From: Streptomyces sp. NBC_00576
Lineage (GTDB): Bacteria; Actinomycetota; Actinomycetes; Streptomycetales; Streptomycetaceae
Assembly (NCBI RefSeq): GCF_036345175.1
Contig: NZ_CP107780.1
Location: 1,612,001 to 1,676,000 of the forward strand
Length of the DNA stretch: 64,000 nucleotides
Reading direction: 5' to 3'
Shown here: piece by piece, positions 28,234 through 36,870 of the stretch
Layout: the number at the start of each line of letters is the position of its first letter
Position numbering within the stretch: the first letter of the stretch is position 1
The notes under the pieces: generated by a model
Database searches by the model: none
What the model saw: only the letters and a program-made list of their open reading frames with translations
What the model was told of the DNA's origin: nothing
Made by a program: the position numbers and the translations under genes

Positions 28234-29703
28234 ATGGAGATCAACGATCTGACGGCGGCCGAAGAGCGCGTGTGGCGGGCCTTCCCCAGGGGCGAGCCCG
28301 TGGACTTCCGCGAGGGTGAGGCCGAGGCCGACAACCCTGCCACCGGCTCCGGCTGGGGACCGGAGCGGACCGTACGCGCCTCGGTGCTGAGGGCCCTGCT
28401 GCTCAGCACCCCGCAGCTGGACGGCGAGATCCCCAGGCTCAGGCTGTCGGGAGTCCGCATCACCGGGCAGCTGAACCTCATGTACGCGGTGGTGGACCAC
28501 CCGCTTCATCTGCGGCACTGCCACTTCGACGAGTCCCCCGACTTCTACGGCTCCCGGCTGCGTCAGCTGAATCTGCGCAGCTCGGTGCTCCCGGCCGTCA
28601 GCCTCGCCAGTACCCGGATCGACGGCCCACTGCGGATGACGGACTGCCGGGTGCACGGGCCGGTGAAGCTGGCCGGGTCGCAGATAGCGGGCGCGCTCTT
28701 CATGGACGGGGCCGAACTCACCACGTCCGATCCGTCCGTGCCGGTGCTCCAGCTCCATCAGTCCGTCCTCAGCGACGGCTTCGCGGCACCCGGGCTGCGG
28801 GTGCGGGGCGAGATGCGGCTGGACGGTGCCACGGTGGGCGGGTCGATCGCCCTGGACGACGCCGACCTGAGCAACCCCGGCGGCCATGCGCTGTGCGCGC
28901 GGTCTCTCGAAGTGCGGGCCGACGTACGGGCGCGGAACCTGCGTACCCAGGGAGGCATCGACCTGCGCGGCTCCCGGATCGCGGGCTCTCTCGACTTCAC
29001 GCGCGCGCGGCTGTCCAACCCCGGCGGTACGGCCCTGCGGGCCAGCAGTTGCACCATCGGTGAGTTGTGGCTGTACCGGTGCGAGCCCATCGAGGGCCGG
29101 CTGCATCTGCGCCGCTCCCGGATCGACGTACTGGGCTTCGAGTCGGAGGTCGCACCGGGCGAGGTGCTCTTCAACAACCTCAGCTACACGGCGCTCAATC
29201 CGCACGAGCCGACCCACCGTCGCCTGCCTTTGCTGGAGCGCGACGGCGACGGCTATGTCCCCTACGCCTACGAGCAGTTGGCCGCCGCCTACCGGCATGT
29301 CGGCGACGAGGGCGCGGCCCGCCGGGTCCAGCTCGCCAAGCTGCGCCGGCACCGGGCCACCCTGCCCTGGCTCGGCCGGACCTGGGGCCACCTCCAGGAC
29401 ACCACCGTCGGCTACGGCTTCCGCCCGCTGCGCGCCGCCGTCTGGCTGCTGTCGCTGCTGGCGGCGGGCTCGATCGCGTTCGCCCTGCACCACCCGGGCC
29501 CGCTCAAGGCCGACGAGGCCCCAGAGTTCAACCCGGTCTTCTTCACCCTCGACCTGCTCCTCCCGGTGATCTCCTTCGGCCAGGAGGGGGCGTTCGCGCC
29601 CAAGGGCGGGTACCAGTTCCTGTCGTACGTCCTCATCCTGACCGGCTGGATCCTGGCCACGACCGTCATCGCCGGTGTGAGCAGGAGCGTCGCCCGGCAG
29701 TGA
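28234..29703 (+). CDS. Membrane-anchored right-handed repeat protein (so-called membrane-associated oxidoreductase)
   Basis: 489 residues. From about 60 to 320 the chain shows repeated short strands of the type LRLSGVRITGQLNLMY, VKLAGSQIAGALFMDGA and IDLRGSRIAGSLDFTRA, consistent with a solenoid of pentapeptide-like or bactofilin-like repeats. The C-terminal 130 residues hold two to three hydrophobic segments (AVWLLSLLAAGSIAFAL and FLSYVLILTGWILATTVIAG) that would anchor it in the membrane. Similar proteins are often labelled membrane-associated oxidoreductase in Streptomyces, but I see no cofactor motif, so the function is unknown. ATG 28234 has only a weak ribosome site. Confidence 0.75.
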   Translation: MEINDLTAAEERVWRAFPRGEPVDFREGEAEADNPATGSGWGPERTVRASVLRALLLSTPQLDGEIPRLRLSGVRITGQLNLMYAVVDHPLHLRHCHFDESPDFYGSRLRQLNLRSSVLPAVSLASTRIDGPLRMTDCRVHGPVKLAGSQIAGALFMDGAELTTSDPSVPVLQLHQSVLSDGFAAPGLRVRGEMRLDGATVGGSIALDDADLSNPGGHALCARSLEVRADVRARNLRTQGGIDLRGSRIAGSLDFTRARLSNPGGTALRASSCTIGELWLYRCEPIEGRLHLRRSRIDVLGFESEVAPGEVLFNNLSYTALNPHEPTHRRLPLLERDGDGYVPYAYEQLAAAYRHVGDEGAARRVQLAKLRRHRATLPWLGRTWGHLQDTTVGYGFRPLRAAVWLLSLLAAGSIAFALHHPGPLKADEAPEFNPVFFTLDLLLPVISFGQEGAFAPKGGYQFLSYVLILTGWILATTVIAGVSRSVARQ

Positions 29704-30009
29704 GTCCGGCCTTGGACCATGCGCTGTCGAGCTGTCCGCCGATATTGTCCGGCGCCGTGTCAATCACGGGATGGCGAGTGCACTCCACTCGCCGGGAGCG
29801 GGCGTGGCCACGCGAGGCGACGGAGGTCATGCGGGAGTTCAGTGCCCTGTTCGCCCGTCTCGATCAGGGGGTCCTCGCCGTGGAACACGTGGAACACGCA
29901 GGCTGCTCATGCCCGTTCGTGGTGCGTGGCTCGGCATCTGAAGTCCTCTGTGTGCCGTGGGACACCGGCCGTAGCGGTCGGCGCCCCACGTCGGATGCGC
30001 AGGGCGTGG
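29704..30009. other. 306-bp interval with no supported gene
   Basis: The interval lies between the membrane protein gene (+) and the convergent HAD gene (-). A frame open from an ATG at 29829 to 30044 (71 codons) has GGAGG only 2 bases upstream and no recognisable homology, so I do not call it. It contains short inverted repeats such as GGCGAGTG...CACTCGCC (about 29772-29793) but no long terminator stem. Confidence 0.5.
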
Positions 30010-30687
30010 TCAGGACCGCAGCAGGTCCGCGGCGGCGAGACTGAGTACGCCGTCGTGCCATTTCAGGCCGCGCAGGTCGCGGACGACGACGGGGGCGTCG
30101 GTGGCCAGTCCGCGCCGGCCGACTCCGATGACGGTTGCGCCCGCTGCGGCTCCGGCCTTCGCCCCCGCGGTACTGTCCTCGAAGACAACAGTCCGCGCCG
30201 GGGCGAAGCCCAGCTTCTTGGCCGCCGTGCGGTAGCCGTCGGGGGCCGGTTTGCCGTGGCTGACGTCGTCCGCGGTGATGAGTACGGGTGGAGTGGGTAG
30301 TCCCGCCGCTTTGAGGCGGGCCCGGGCCAGGGCGGTGACTCCGGAGGTCACCACCGCCCACCGCTCGCGCGGCAGGCCGGCGAGGAAGTCGAGGGCGCCG
30401 GGGAGCGCTGTGGTGGTGGCCGCGGCCTCGACCTCCAGGCGGTCGATCGAGGCGAGTGCGGCCGGTCGCTCCTTCGGGTCGGTCACCAGGAGTGCGACGG
30501 TGTCGGCCGAACGGCGGCCGTGCACCATGGCGGTCACCTGCTCCGGCGGCAGGTCGCGGTCGCGTGCCCATTGGCTCCATGCCTGGTCGACACCGTGGTC
30601 GGAGTCGACCAGGACACCGTCGTTGTCGAAGAGCAGGCCCTCGCAGAGGATGTCGAGCACGGTGGGCGGGTGGGGCTGTGCGGTCAT
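30010..30687 (-). CDS. HAD-superfamily phosphatase (subfamily IA, phosphoglycolate/sugar-phosphate type)
   Basis: 225 residues. Motif I is LLFDNDGVLVDSD with the nucleophile Asp, and an Asn replaces the usual third-position residue. A helical cap follows (about 20-85), then motif II Thr/Ser in WAVVTSG, motif III Lys in GKPAPDGY and motif IV in VVFEDSTAGAKAG. It dephosphorylates a small sugar phosphate or related ester; the substrate is unclear. ATG 30687 has GAAGGGA upstream. It follows the hydroxyacid dehydrogenase gene by 11 bases and is co-transcribed with it. Confidence 0.88.
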   Translation of the reverse strand: MTAQPHPPTVLDILCEGLLFDNDGVLVDSDHGVDQAWSQWARDRDLPPEQVTAMVHGRRSADTVALLVTDPKERPAALASIDRLEVEAAATTTALPGALDFLAGLPRERWAVVTSGVTALARARLKAAGLPTPPVLITADDVSHGKPAPDGYRTAAKKLGFAPARTVVFEDSTAGAKAGAAAGATVIGVGRRGLATDAPVVVRDLRGLKWHDGVLSLAAADLLRS

Positions 30688-30698
30688 GGATCGTCCCT

Positions 30699-31733
30699 TC
30701 AGGCCACGGGGCGGTTGCGGTAGCGGCCGACCAGTTCACGGGCGGCGCTCTGCATACGGACAGGTGGAAGCCCCTGAGCGAGGAGGGTCAGGTCGTCGAG
30801 GACCATGTCGCCGATGGTCCGGAAGGCTTCCGGGATGCCGCCCGCCCGGTGGGCGGACAGCACGAGACCCTCGAGAGCACGGGCCGGGTCGTCGGCGGCG
30901 ACCGGTTCGTCCGGCCACACGTCGATGCCCGCGAGCAGGCGTCCCCGCGCGACCTGGGCGAGGAGTGCCGGGTAGTCGACGACCGGGGCGCGGCTGACCA
31001 GGACGAGGCGGGCGCCGTCGGGCAGCAGATCGAGTTCGCGTTCCCCGATCAGGTGGCGGCTGTCGTCCGTGACAGTGGCCAGCACGAACACGAAGCGGCT
31101 GCGGGACAGGGTCTCGTCCAGTGAGGCAGGCAGCACACCGTGTTCGTGCAGGACGCCGGGCGGCAGCCAGGGGTCGTACACGCGGATGGTGGGCCGGAAG
31201 GGGGCGAGGAGCCGGTTGAGGCTGCGGCCGAGGTTGCCGAAGCCGACCAGGCCCACATCGGAGCCTTGCAGCAGTACGGCGTCGGCGTTGCCGTCGGAGA
31301 CGTACCGCTCCCGTCCGGCGCGGAAGGCGCGGTCCTCACGGCTGATGCCCCGGGCAAGGTCGAGGGCGAGTCCGAGGGAGTACTCGGCGACCGCCTGTGC
31401 GTAGGCGGGTCCGCAGCCCAGGACGTGGATTCCGCGCTCGAAACAGGTCGCGTAGTCGACGTTGGGGAAGAAGTTGCCTTCGACGTTCATAAGAGCGCGC
31501 AACCTGCCCGCGCGGGCGAGCCGCCCGGCCGGCAGGTCGGGCTGTCCGACGATCGCGAAGGCGTCGGGCAGAACCTCCTCAAGTGCTTCTTCGGAGGGAT
31601 CCTTCTCCAGGTCCACCACGGTGAAGCGGTCGCGGAGCGACTCCAGGGTGGCGGCGGTGAAGATGCGGTCCGTGCGCTGTGGGGTGGGGCGCAGGACCAC
31701 CACGGGCTTGGGGGTGGGGGACGGGGTGCTCAC
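30699..31733 (-). CDS. D-isomer-specific 2-hydroxyacid dehydrogenase
   Basis: 344 residues. The NAD-binding motif is VGLVGFGNLGRSLN (about 170-185). The catalytic Arg is in LVSRAPVVD, the supporting Glu in WPDEP and the catalytic His in LSAHRAGG. The GTG at 31733 has AAGGAG four bases upstream, a strong start. It reduces or oxidises a 2-hydroxy/2-keto acid; the pairing with a HAD phosphatase suggests a sugar-acid pathway. The exact substrate cannot be read. Confidence 0.88.
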   Translation of the reverse strand: MSTPSPTPKPVVVLRPTPQRTDRIFTAATLESLRDRFTVVDLEKDPSEEALEEVLPDAFAIVGQPDLPAGRLARAGRLRALMNVEGNFFPNVDYATCFERGIHVLGCGPAYAQAVAEYSLGLALDLARGISREDRAFRAGRERYVSDGNADAVLLQGSDVGLVGFGNLGRSLNRLLAPFRPTIRVYDPWLPPGVLHEHGVLPASLDETLSRSRFVFVLATVTDDSRHLIGERELDLLPDGARLVLVSRAPVVDYPALLAQVARGRLLAGIDVWPDEPVAADDPARALEGLVLSAHRAGGIPEAFRTIGDMVLDDLTLLAQGLPPVRMQSAARELVGRYRNRPVA

Positions 31734-32149
31734 AGAACTCCTTGCGTGCGTACGGGTATCGGCTCGCCCGCCGGTCGCAGCTCGGCGCTCTTGGCGCCGG
31801 TGACCAGGGCGACGATCGGAGGCACTCTCGAAGTCAGCATCCCGGATGCGCATGAACCACGGCCTGCGCGAGCGACTCCAGGGTGCACTCGCCCGGACGG
31901 ATACGGCGATGTGCTGGGCGGCGACCACGGCGATCTGGCGGCGTGGTTCAGCCCCTCCCCGGCCACGGCACCCGCCGGTGGAGAATTCGAGGTCACTCGA
32001 CTGGTGGCTTCGTTCGTGATGATCCCGGGCCGTTCCGTACGCGAGCACGGCCCGTACAGACAGTCTCGCTGAGCGGGACGTCGCCACCACCGCCTGCCGG
32101 GGCGCCCCGCTGCTTCAGCGCATGCCGGACGCCCCGTTCACGGTCAGCC
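31734..32149. other. 416-bp interval with no recognisable gene; probable deletion scar
   Basis: The interval lies between the start of the hydroxyacid dehydrogenase (-) and the truncated XRE regulator (+). Several frames are open in both directions, but none has a convincing ribosome site or family resemblance, and codon bias is mixed. The right end is the abrupt point at which the XRE homology begins, so part of this DNA probably came from another place or is decayed coding sequence. Confidence 0.5.
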
Positions 32150-32890
32150 GAGGGCGAGTACTACGCCAAGCTGGAACGCGGCAACCTCGCCGGCGTCTCA
32201 CCCGCGGTGCTCGAATCGGTCGCCCGCGCGCTCCAGCTCGACGACGCCGAACGGGCCCACCTGCTTCACCTGGCCCAGGCTCAGGAGGGCTCCGACACAC
32301 TCGCTCGTCCCAGGTCACGTTCCGGCCGGCAGCGGGCCTTGCCCAAGAGCCTGCAGTGGACGCTGGACGTCGTCACCGCCGGACCCGCGCTCGTCACCAA
32401 CGGCCGCCAGGACCTGCTCGCCGCCAACCCGCTCGGCCGCGCCTTCTTCACCGACCTCTACGACAGCGACACCCAGCCGCCCAACATGGCCCGCTTCCAG
32501 TTCCTCGACCCGGCCGCACGCCGCTTCTACCCGGACTGGGAGCACATCGCCGACATGACCGTGGACGTGCTGCGCACCGAGGCCGGCCGCAACCCGCACG
32601 ACAAAGGCCTCCACGACCTGGTGGGCGAACTCTCCACCCGCAGCGACGCCTTCCGCACCCGCTGGGGCGCCCACAACGTCCGCCGTCACGGCACCGGCGT
32701 CAAACGCTTCCATCACCCGCTCGTCGGCGAACTCACCCTCACCTGGCACGGCTCGGCCGTGGACGACGAACCCGGTCTCACCCTCCTCATCTACACGGCC
32801 GAACCAGGCTCACCCTCCGAAGAAGCCCTGCGCCTGCTCGCCTCCTGGGCCGCGTCCCAGGGCGGCGCCTCCCCTGCCGATCGCCTCTGA
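32150..32890 (+). pseudogene. N-terminally truncated XRE/MmyB-like transcriptional regulator
   Basis: From 32150 the reading frame matches the C-terminal part of the HTH regulators with an MmyB-like sensor domain: EYYAKLERGNLAGVSPAVL (end of the HTH), VVTAGPALVTNGRQDLLAAN, FQFLDPAARRFYPDW and HHPLVGELTLTW. The first 45 or so residues of the family, holding the first three helices of the HTH, are absent in all three frames. The frame is open upstream to an ATG at 31883, but that stretch is Arg/Pro-rich and unlike any HTH. Either the gene lost its 5' end or a headless sensor domain is still expressed. The intact C-terminus, without frameshifts, suggests a recent event. Confidence 0.7.
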
Positions 32891-33135
32891 CGCCACCGAC
32901 GCCCGGCCCCACCCGTCAGGACCGGGTACCGCGGACCCGGCCTGCCGGACGGCGCGGCCACTGCACTCCCGGTGGAGCAGACTGCGGGCCGGAAGTGATG
33001 ATCGGCTACGGTGAAAAACCCTCGCGCCAATGTCAGATGCAGCTCTGGCGTGACGCGAAATCAGCAAGGAGTGGCCGCGGATCGGGGAGTCGCCCGAACA
33101 GCCGCAGCCTCAGTCCATAACAGCGGTAACTCGTA

Positions 33136-34938
33136 TCAGCGCAGCGGGCGTTGTGCGTGCTGTGCGGCGAGCCTCACCGGTGCGTTCTGGGCGCCGTAAC
33201 CCTGGTAGTCGCCGTCACGCTGGACCAGTTCGAAGAAGACGCGGCCCACGGTCTGCGTGTAGCAGTGCCTGAACTCGCCCTGGGCGTCCCGGTCGTAGAG
33301 GATGCCGAGTTCGCGGTAGGTCGCCAACTCGCCCTCGGTGAACTCGTATCGGGCCGCCAGGTCGTCGTAGTAGTTCGCGGGCATCGGCAGCAGTCTGCCG
33401 CCCGCTGCCCGGAAGCGCCGGGCGGCGGTGACGACGTCGTCGGTGGCCAGCGCGATGTGCTGGGCGCGGGTCTCGTCCTCGGTGGGCGCGGGGCCGACGG
33501 CGAGCGCTATCCGTACGCTGCCGACGGAGTTGGTGACGGCGCGGCTGCGGAAGAGCCCGTACGGATCGGCGACGTCGACACTCTCCTGGCCGTGCAGCCC
33601 GAGCACGCTGCGGTGGAAGAGGGCCGCTTCGTCGAAGTGGTGCCAGGGCTGGGTGAGGGCCAGGTGGTCGATGCGATCGACGCCGCCCCCGACGTCCCCG
33701 ACGGTCCCGATGGCCTCGAAGTCGGTGCGCCAGTTGGGGAGTTCGGGGCGGTGCGTGGCGCAGAAGAAGAGTTCGGTGCCGTCGGGGGCGGCGACCGCGT
33801 CGAGCGGGGCGTCCTCGGGGGCGCGGCGGCGGGGCAGGACCGGGGCGAGGAGGGCCTCGGCGCGGCGGGCGGCACCTGTCGGGTCCGGTGATTCCAGACC
33901 GACGGCGGCGAGTCCGGCGCCGTCACGGCGTGCGGCCGGGCCGGTGTTGACGAGGATGCGGGCCTCGCCGCACTCCCATAGGTCGACGGGCTTGCTGCGG
34001 TGGCGCGCCGTACGGCTGAGGCCGAGGGCGCCGAGGACCGCCGCGACCGGTTCGGCGTCGGGGGTGACGAGTTCGGCGAAGGCGATGCCGGTGGGGACGA
34101 CGGGTTCGGGCAGCCGGGCGAGGCCGACGCTTTCCTGGAGGACGAGGAGGGAGCGTCGGGCGTCGACGGCGGTGGGTCCGGCCTCGGCCTGTCGGAAGAC
34201 GTCGTTGAAGACTTCCAGGGAGAGCGGACCGTCGTAGCCGGCTCGCACGACGTGCTGGAGAAGCCCTGCGATGTCGAAGCCGCCCTGCCCCGGGAAGCAG
34301 CGGTAGTGGCGGCTCCACTGCAGCACGTCCATGGCGAGCAGCGGGGCGTCGGCCAACTGGAGGAAGAAGATCTTCTCGCCGGGGATGTCCGCAATGCCTT
34401 CGAGGTCCTTGGGTTCCGAGCCCCGGGAGAGGATGTGGAAGCTGTCGAGGCAGGTGCCGAGCGCGGGATGATCGGCGGCCTCGACGATGCTCCAGGCGTG
34501 GTCGTACGTGTTGACGTGCCGCCCCCACGCGAGCGCCTCGTAGGCGACGCGGACGCCGAAGTCCTGGGCCAGGTCCGCCAGGCGGCTCAGTTGGGCGGCG
34601 GCGAGCGTGTCGTCGTCGAGGGCGAGCGGGGAGACGCTGGAGCAGACGAGGACGGTGTCGGTGCCGAGCCGCCCCATCAGCTCGAACTTGTGCCGGGCGC
34701 GGCGCAGGTTGCGGGCGAACTCGTCCTCGGGCACGGCCTCGATGTCGCGCATCGGCTGGTAGAGGTCGATGGTGAGACCGAGGTCGGCGCAGCGGGCGCG
34801 GATCTCCTCGGGGGTGAGAGGGCTGGCGAGCAGGTCGTTCTCGAAGATCTCGACCCCGTCGAAGCCGGCCCGGGAGGCGGCCGTGAGCTTCTCGGTCAGG
34901 GAGCCGCTGAGCGACACGGTGGCGATGGACGTACGCAC
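33136..34938 (-). CDS. quiC1: 3-dehydroshikimate dehydratase fused to an HPPD-like dioxygenase domain (QuiC1 type)
   Basis: 600 residues. The N-terminal AP-endonuclease-2-type TIM barrel (about 1-270) carries the metal ligands Glu in VAYEAL, Asp and His in CLDSFHI, Gln in FLQLAD and Glu in LSLEVFND. It should dehydrate 3-dehydroshikimate to protocatechuate. The C-terminal VOC/4-hydroxyphenylpyruvate dioxygenase-like half (about 290-590) keeps an apparent metal triad: His in DHLAL, His in QHIAL and Glu in FFELVQ. In the characterised Pseudomonas fusion this half is needed for full activity but its own chemistry is unresolved. The GTG at 34938 starts 53 bases after aroE on the same strand. Confidence 0.9.
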   Translation of the reverse strand: MRTSIATVSLSGSLTEKLTAASRAGFDGVEIFENDLLASPLTPEEIRARCADLGLTIDLYQPMRDIEAVPEDEFARNLRRARHKFELMGRLGTDTVLVCSSVSPLALDDDTLAAAQLSRLADLAQDFGVRVAYEALAWGRHVNTYDHAWSIVEAADHPALGTCLDSFHILSRGSEPKDLEGIADIPGEKIFFLQLADAPLLAMDVLQWSRHYRCFPGQGGFDIAGLLQHVVRAGYDGPLSLEVFNDVFRQAEAGPTAVDARRSLLVLQESVGLARLPEPVVPTGIAFAELVTPDAEPVAAVLGALGLSRTARHRSKPVDLWECGEARILVNTGPAARRDGAGLAAVGLESPDPTGAARRAEALLAPVLPRRRAPEDAPLDAVAAPDGTELFFCATHRPELPNWRTDFEAIGTVGDVGGGVDRIDHLALTQPWHHFDEAALFHRSVLGLHGQESVDVADPYGLFRSRAVTNSVGSVRIALAVGPAPTEDETRAQHIALATDDVVTAARRFRAAGGRLLPMPANYYDDLAARYEFTEGELATYRELGILYDRDAQGEFRHCYTQTVGRVFFELVQRDGDYQGYGAQNAPVRLAAQHAQRPLR

Positions 34939-34961
34939 GTCGGTACCTCTGCCTTCTCTCT

Positions 34962-35013
34962 ACTTCTACTTCGGCGCCGGTAGCGCGACTTCTACTTCGG
35001 CGCCGGTAGCGCG
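34962..35013. repeat. 26-bp perfect tandem duplication at the aroE 3' end
   Basis: The 26 bases beginning ACTTCTACTTCGGCGCC at 34962 are repeated exactly at 34988-35013. The second copy contains the last codons and stop of aroE, and the first copy repeats that codon string just after the stop. The duplication lengthens the gap before the QuiC1 gene. Perfect identity implies a recent event. Confidence 0.95.
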
Positions 35014-35885
35014 CCCGCCAGTTCCGCGATGTCCGCCAGCATGCGCGCGGTGTCGGGTTCCCGGCCGGTGAAGAGCCGGAACGCGTCCGCGGCCTGGAAG
35101 ACAGCCATGCCGCCGCCGTCGAGCGTGGCGCAGCCGATCGCCCTGGCCGTGCGCAGCAGCTCGGTCTCCAGCGGGCGGTAGACCACCTCGGCGACCCAGA
35201 GGCCGGGATGCAGCAGTTCGGCGGGAATGGGCAGGCCAGGATGGGTCGCCATACCGGTGGGCGTCGCGTGCACCAAGCCATCGATGGCGCTGACGCCGTC
35301 GGCCCCGCCGATCAGCGCCCCCAGCCGGTCGGGCGTCGCAGCGCTCGCCCGGCCGGCGCCGAAGTGCCGGTTGAGGGACGCGGCGAGGTCGGCGGCGCGA
35401 TCGGGCAGCGCGTCGACGACGGTGACCTGACCGGCGCCAAGGGTGAGCGTGGCATGCGCGACGGCCGCGCCCGCCCCACCGGCCCCGAGCTGTACGACCC
35501 GGTCCAGCGGGGCGTCGGGCAGTCCGCGGGCGAAGGACGCGGCGAAGCCGGTCACGTCGGTGTTGTGGCCGATCGCACGACCGTCCTCGAAGACCACGGT
35601 GTTGACGGCGCCGAGCGCCTCGGCCTGCGCATCGAGGCCGTCGAGGTGTTCGATGACGAGCTGCTTGCACGGGTGGGTGATGTTCAAGCCGTCGAATCCG
35701 AGGTCGCGGGCGGCCCGTACGAGATCGCCCACCGCGTGCGCCTCGACGCCCAGCGTGTCGATGTCGATCAGCCGGTACAGATAGCGCAGCCCCTGCCGGT
35801 CGGCTTCCCGCTCGTGCAGCTCGGGGCTCAGCGACGGACCGATGCCGGAGCCGATGAGCCCGACGAGAAACGAGTCCTTGGCCAC
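34992..35885 (-). CDS. aroE: Shikimate/quinate 5-dehydrogenase (AroE family)
   Basis: 297 residues. Substrate-binding SLSPELHE, the catalytic Lys/Asp pair region NITHPCKQ and NTDVTGF, and the dinucleotide motif GAGGAGAAVAHATL are present. In ITHPCKQ the usual Pro-Tyr-Lys is Pro-Cys-Lys, as in catabolic (NAD-preferring) paralogues. It oxidises shikimate or quinate to the dehydro form, which QuiC1 converts to protocatechuate. The GTG at 35885 starts the gene, next to a TetR gene on the other side of a palindromic operator. The biosynthetic aroE would be elsewhere. Confidence 0.9.
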   Translation of the reverse strand: MAKDSFLVGLIGSGIGPSLSPELHEREADRQGLRYLYRLIDIDTLGVEAHAVGDLVRAARDLGFDGLNITHPCKQLVIEHLDGLDAQAEALGAVNTVVFEDGRAIGHNTDVTGFAASFARGLPDAPLDRVVQLGAGGAGAAVAHATLTLGAGQVTVVDALPDRAADLAASLNRHFGAGRASAATPDRLGALIGGADGVSAIDGLVHATPTGMATHPGLPIPAELLHPGLWVAEVVYRPLETELLRTARAIGCATLDGGGMAVFQAADAFRLFTGREPDTARMLADIAELAGALPAPK

Positions 35886-35898
35886 GGCCGACCTCCAC

Positions 35899-35920
35899 TA
35901 ATGTACGAACTAGTACGTTA
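35899..35920. promoter_or_regulatory. Candidate TetR operator between aroE/QuiC1 operon and tetR
   Basis: A 22-bp imperfect palindrome has outer half-sites TAATGTAC and GTACGTTA separated by 6 bases, 13 bases before the aroE start and 84 before the tetR start. The position suits control of both divergent transcripts by the TetR protein encoded at 36005. Confidence 0.65.
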
Positions 35921-36004
35921 GCTATATCAGCATGACCGGGCTACGGGGAAGCCCCACGAGGGCTTCTAGAATCACGGGACTGGCCCCTCGCCCGAAGGAA
36001 CCCG

Positions 36005-36667
36005 ATGACCAGCGTCGAAGAACCGGCACACACACACGGGCGCATCCGCGACGCCGTCCGGACCAGGGCCGAGATCCTCGACGTGGCCACCAAGGAGTTC
36101 GCCCGAGCCGGCCTGGCGGGCGCCCGGGTGGACGAGATCGCCGCCCTCACCCGCACCACCAAGCGGATGATCTATTACTACTTCGGCGGCAAGGAGCAGC
36201 TGTTCACAGCCGTCCTGGAGCGCGCGTACTCCGCGATCCGGCAGGCCGAACAGGACCTCGACGTCGAGCACCTGGACCCGGTCGCGGCCATCCGACGCCT
36301 GGCGGAGCTCACCTTCGACCACCATGAGGCGCACCCCGACTTCATCCGCCTGGTGAGTATCGAGAACATCCACGAGGGCGAGCACATCGCCGCCTCCGAG
36401 CAGCTCGGGAAGATCGGCTCGCCCGCGCTGGAGGTGATCCACCGGATCCTGGAGTCGGGCCGCAAGTCGGGCCTGTTCACGGCCGAGGTGGACGCCGTGG
36501 ACCTGCACGCCATGATCAGCTCCTTCTGCTTCTTCCGGGTGTCCAACCGGCACACCTTCGGCGCGCTGTTCGGCCGTGACCTGACGGCCCCGGACCAGCG
36601 GGAGCACTACCGGGCGATGCTCGGGGACATGGTCATCGCCTATCTGACGGCGGACCGCACGGCCTGA
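36005..36667 (+). CDS. TetR-family regulator of the shikimate/quinate genes
   Basis: 220 residues. N-terminal HTH about 18-65 (ILDVATKEFARAGLAGARVDEIA, TKRMIYYYFGGKEQLF). The C-terminal region (FDHHEAHPDFIRLVSIENIHEG, about 100-120) is a TetR ligand domain seen in regulators of aromatic catabolism. ATG 36005 follows GAAGGAACCCG. It sits between aroE-quiC1 (divergent) and the MHS transporter (same strand), so it probably represses both until shikimate, quinate or dehydroshikimate is present. Confidence 0.9.
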   Translation: MTSVEEPAHTHGRIRDAVRTRAEILDVATKEFARAGLAGARVDEIAALTRTTKRMIYYYFGGKEQLFTAVLERAYSAIRQAEQDLDVEHLDPVAAIRRLAELTFDHHEAHPDFIRLVSIENIHEGEHIAASEQLGKIGSPALEVIHRILESGRKSGLFTAEVDAVDLHAMISSFCFFRVSNRHTFGALFGRDLTAPDQREHYRAMLGDMVIAYLTADRTA

Positions 36668-36696
36668 CACGGGGCAAGATCCTTCGCCGCGGCCTC

Positions 36697-36765
36697 TTGA
36701 CACCCGGGAAACGTGGGCGCAACATCCGTAGCCAACCGCTACTAACTAACCAGTGGGTTAATTAG
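36697..36765 (+). promoter_or_regulatory. Promoter and operator of the shikimate-type MHS transporter
   Basis: TTGACA (36697-36702), 17 bases, then CAACAT (36720-36725) is a plausible promoter. Downstream lies a 24-bp inverted repeat, CTAACTAACC and GGTTAATTAG around AGTG (36742-36765), with one mismatched pair. Its sequence differs from the 35899 operator, so a second regulator may act here. Confidence 0.5.
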
Positions 36766-36870
36766 CCGGGCAGCTCCCGGCATGGCCGTCCCATCACCCC
36801 AGGGATCCGGCATCTCTCCCTCCCCTCCGCTCACTCCACCTATGTTGGAGTTCCCTCGAAGGAGCACGCC

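Noticed and set aside
29829..30044. 71-codon ORF between the membrane protein and HAD genes
   Set aside because: Ribosome site too close to the ATG, no homology, and it runs into the antisense of the HAD gene.
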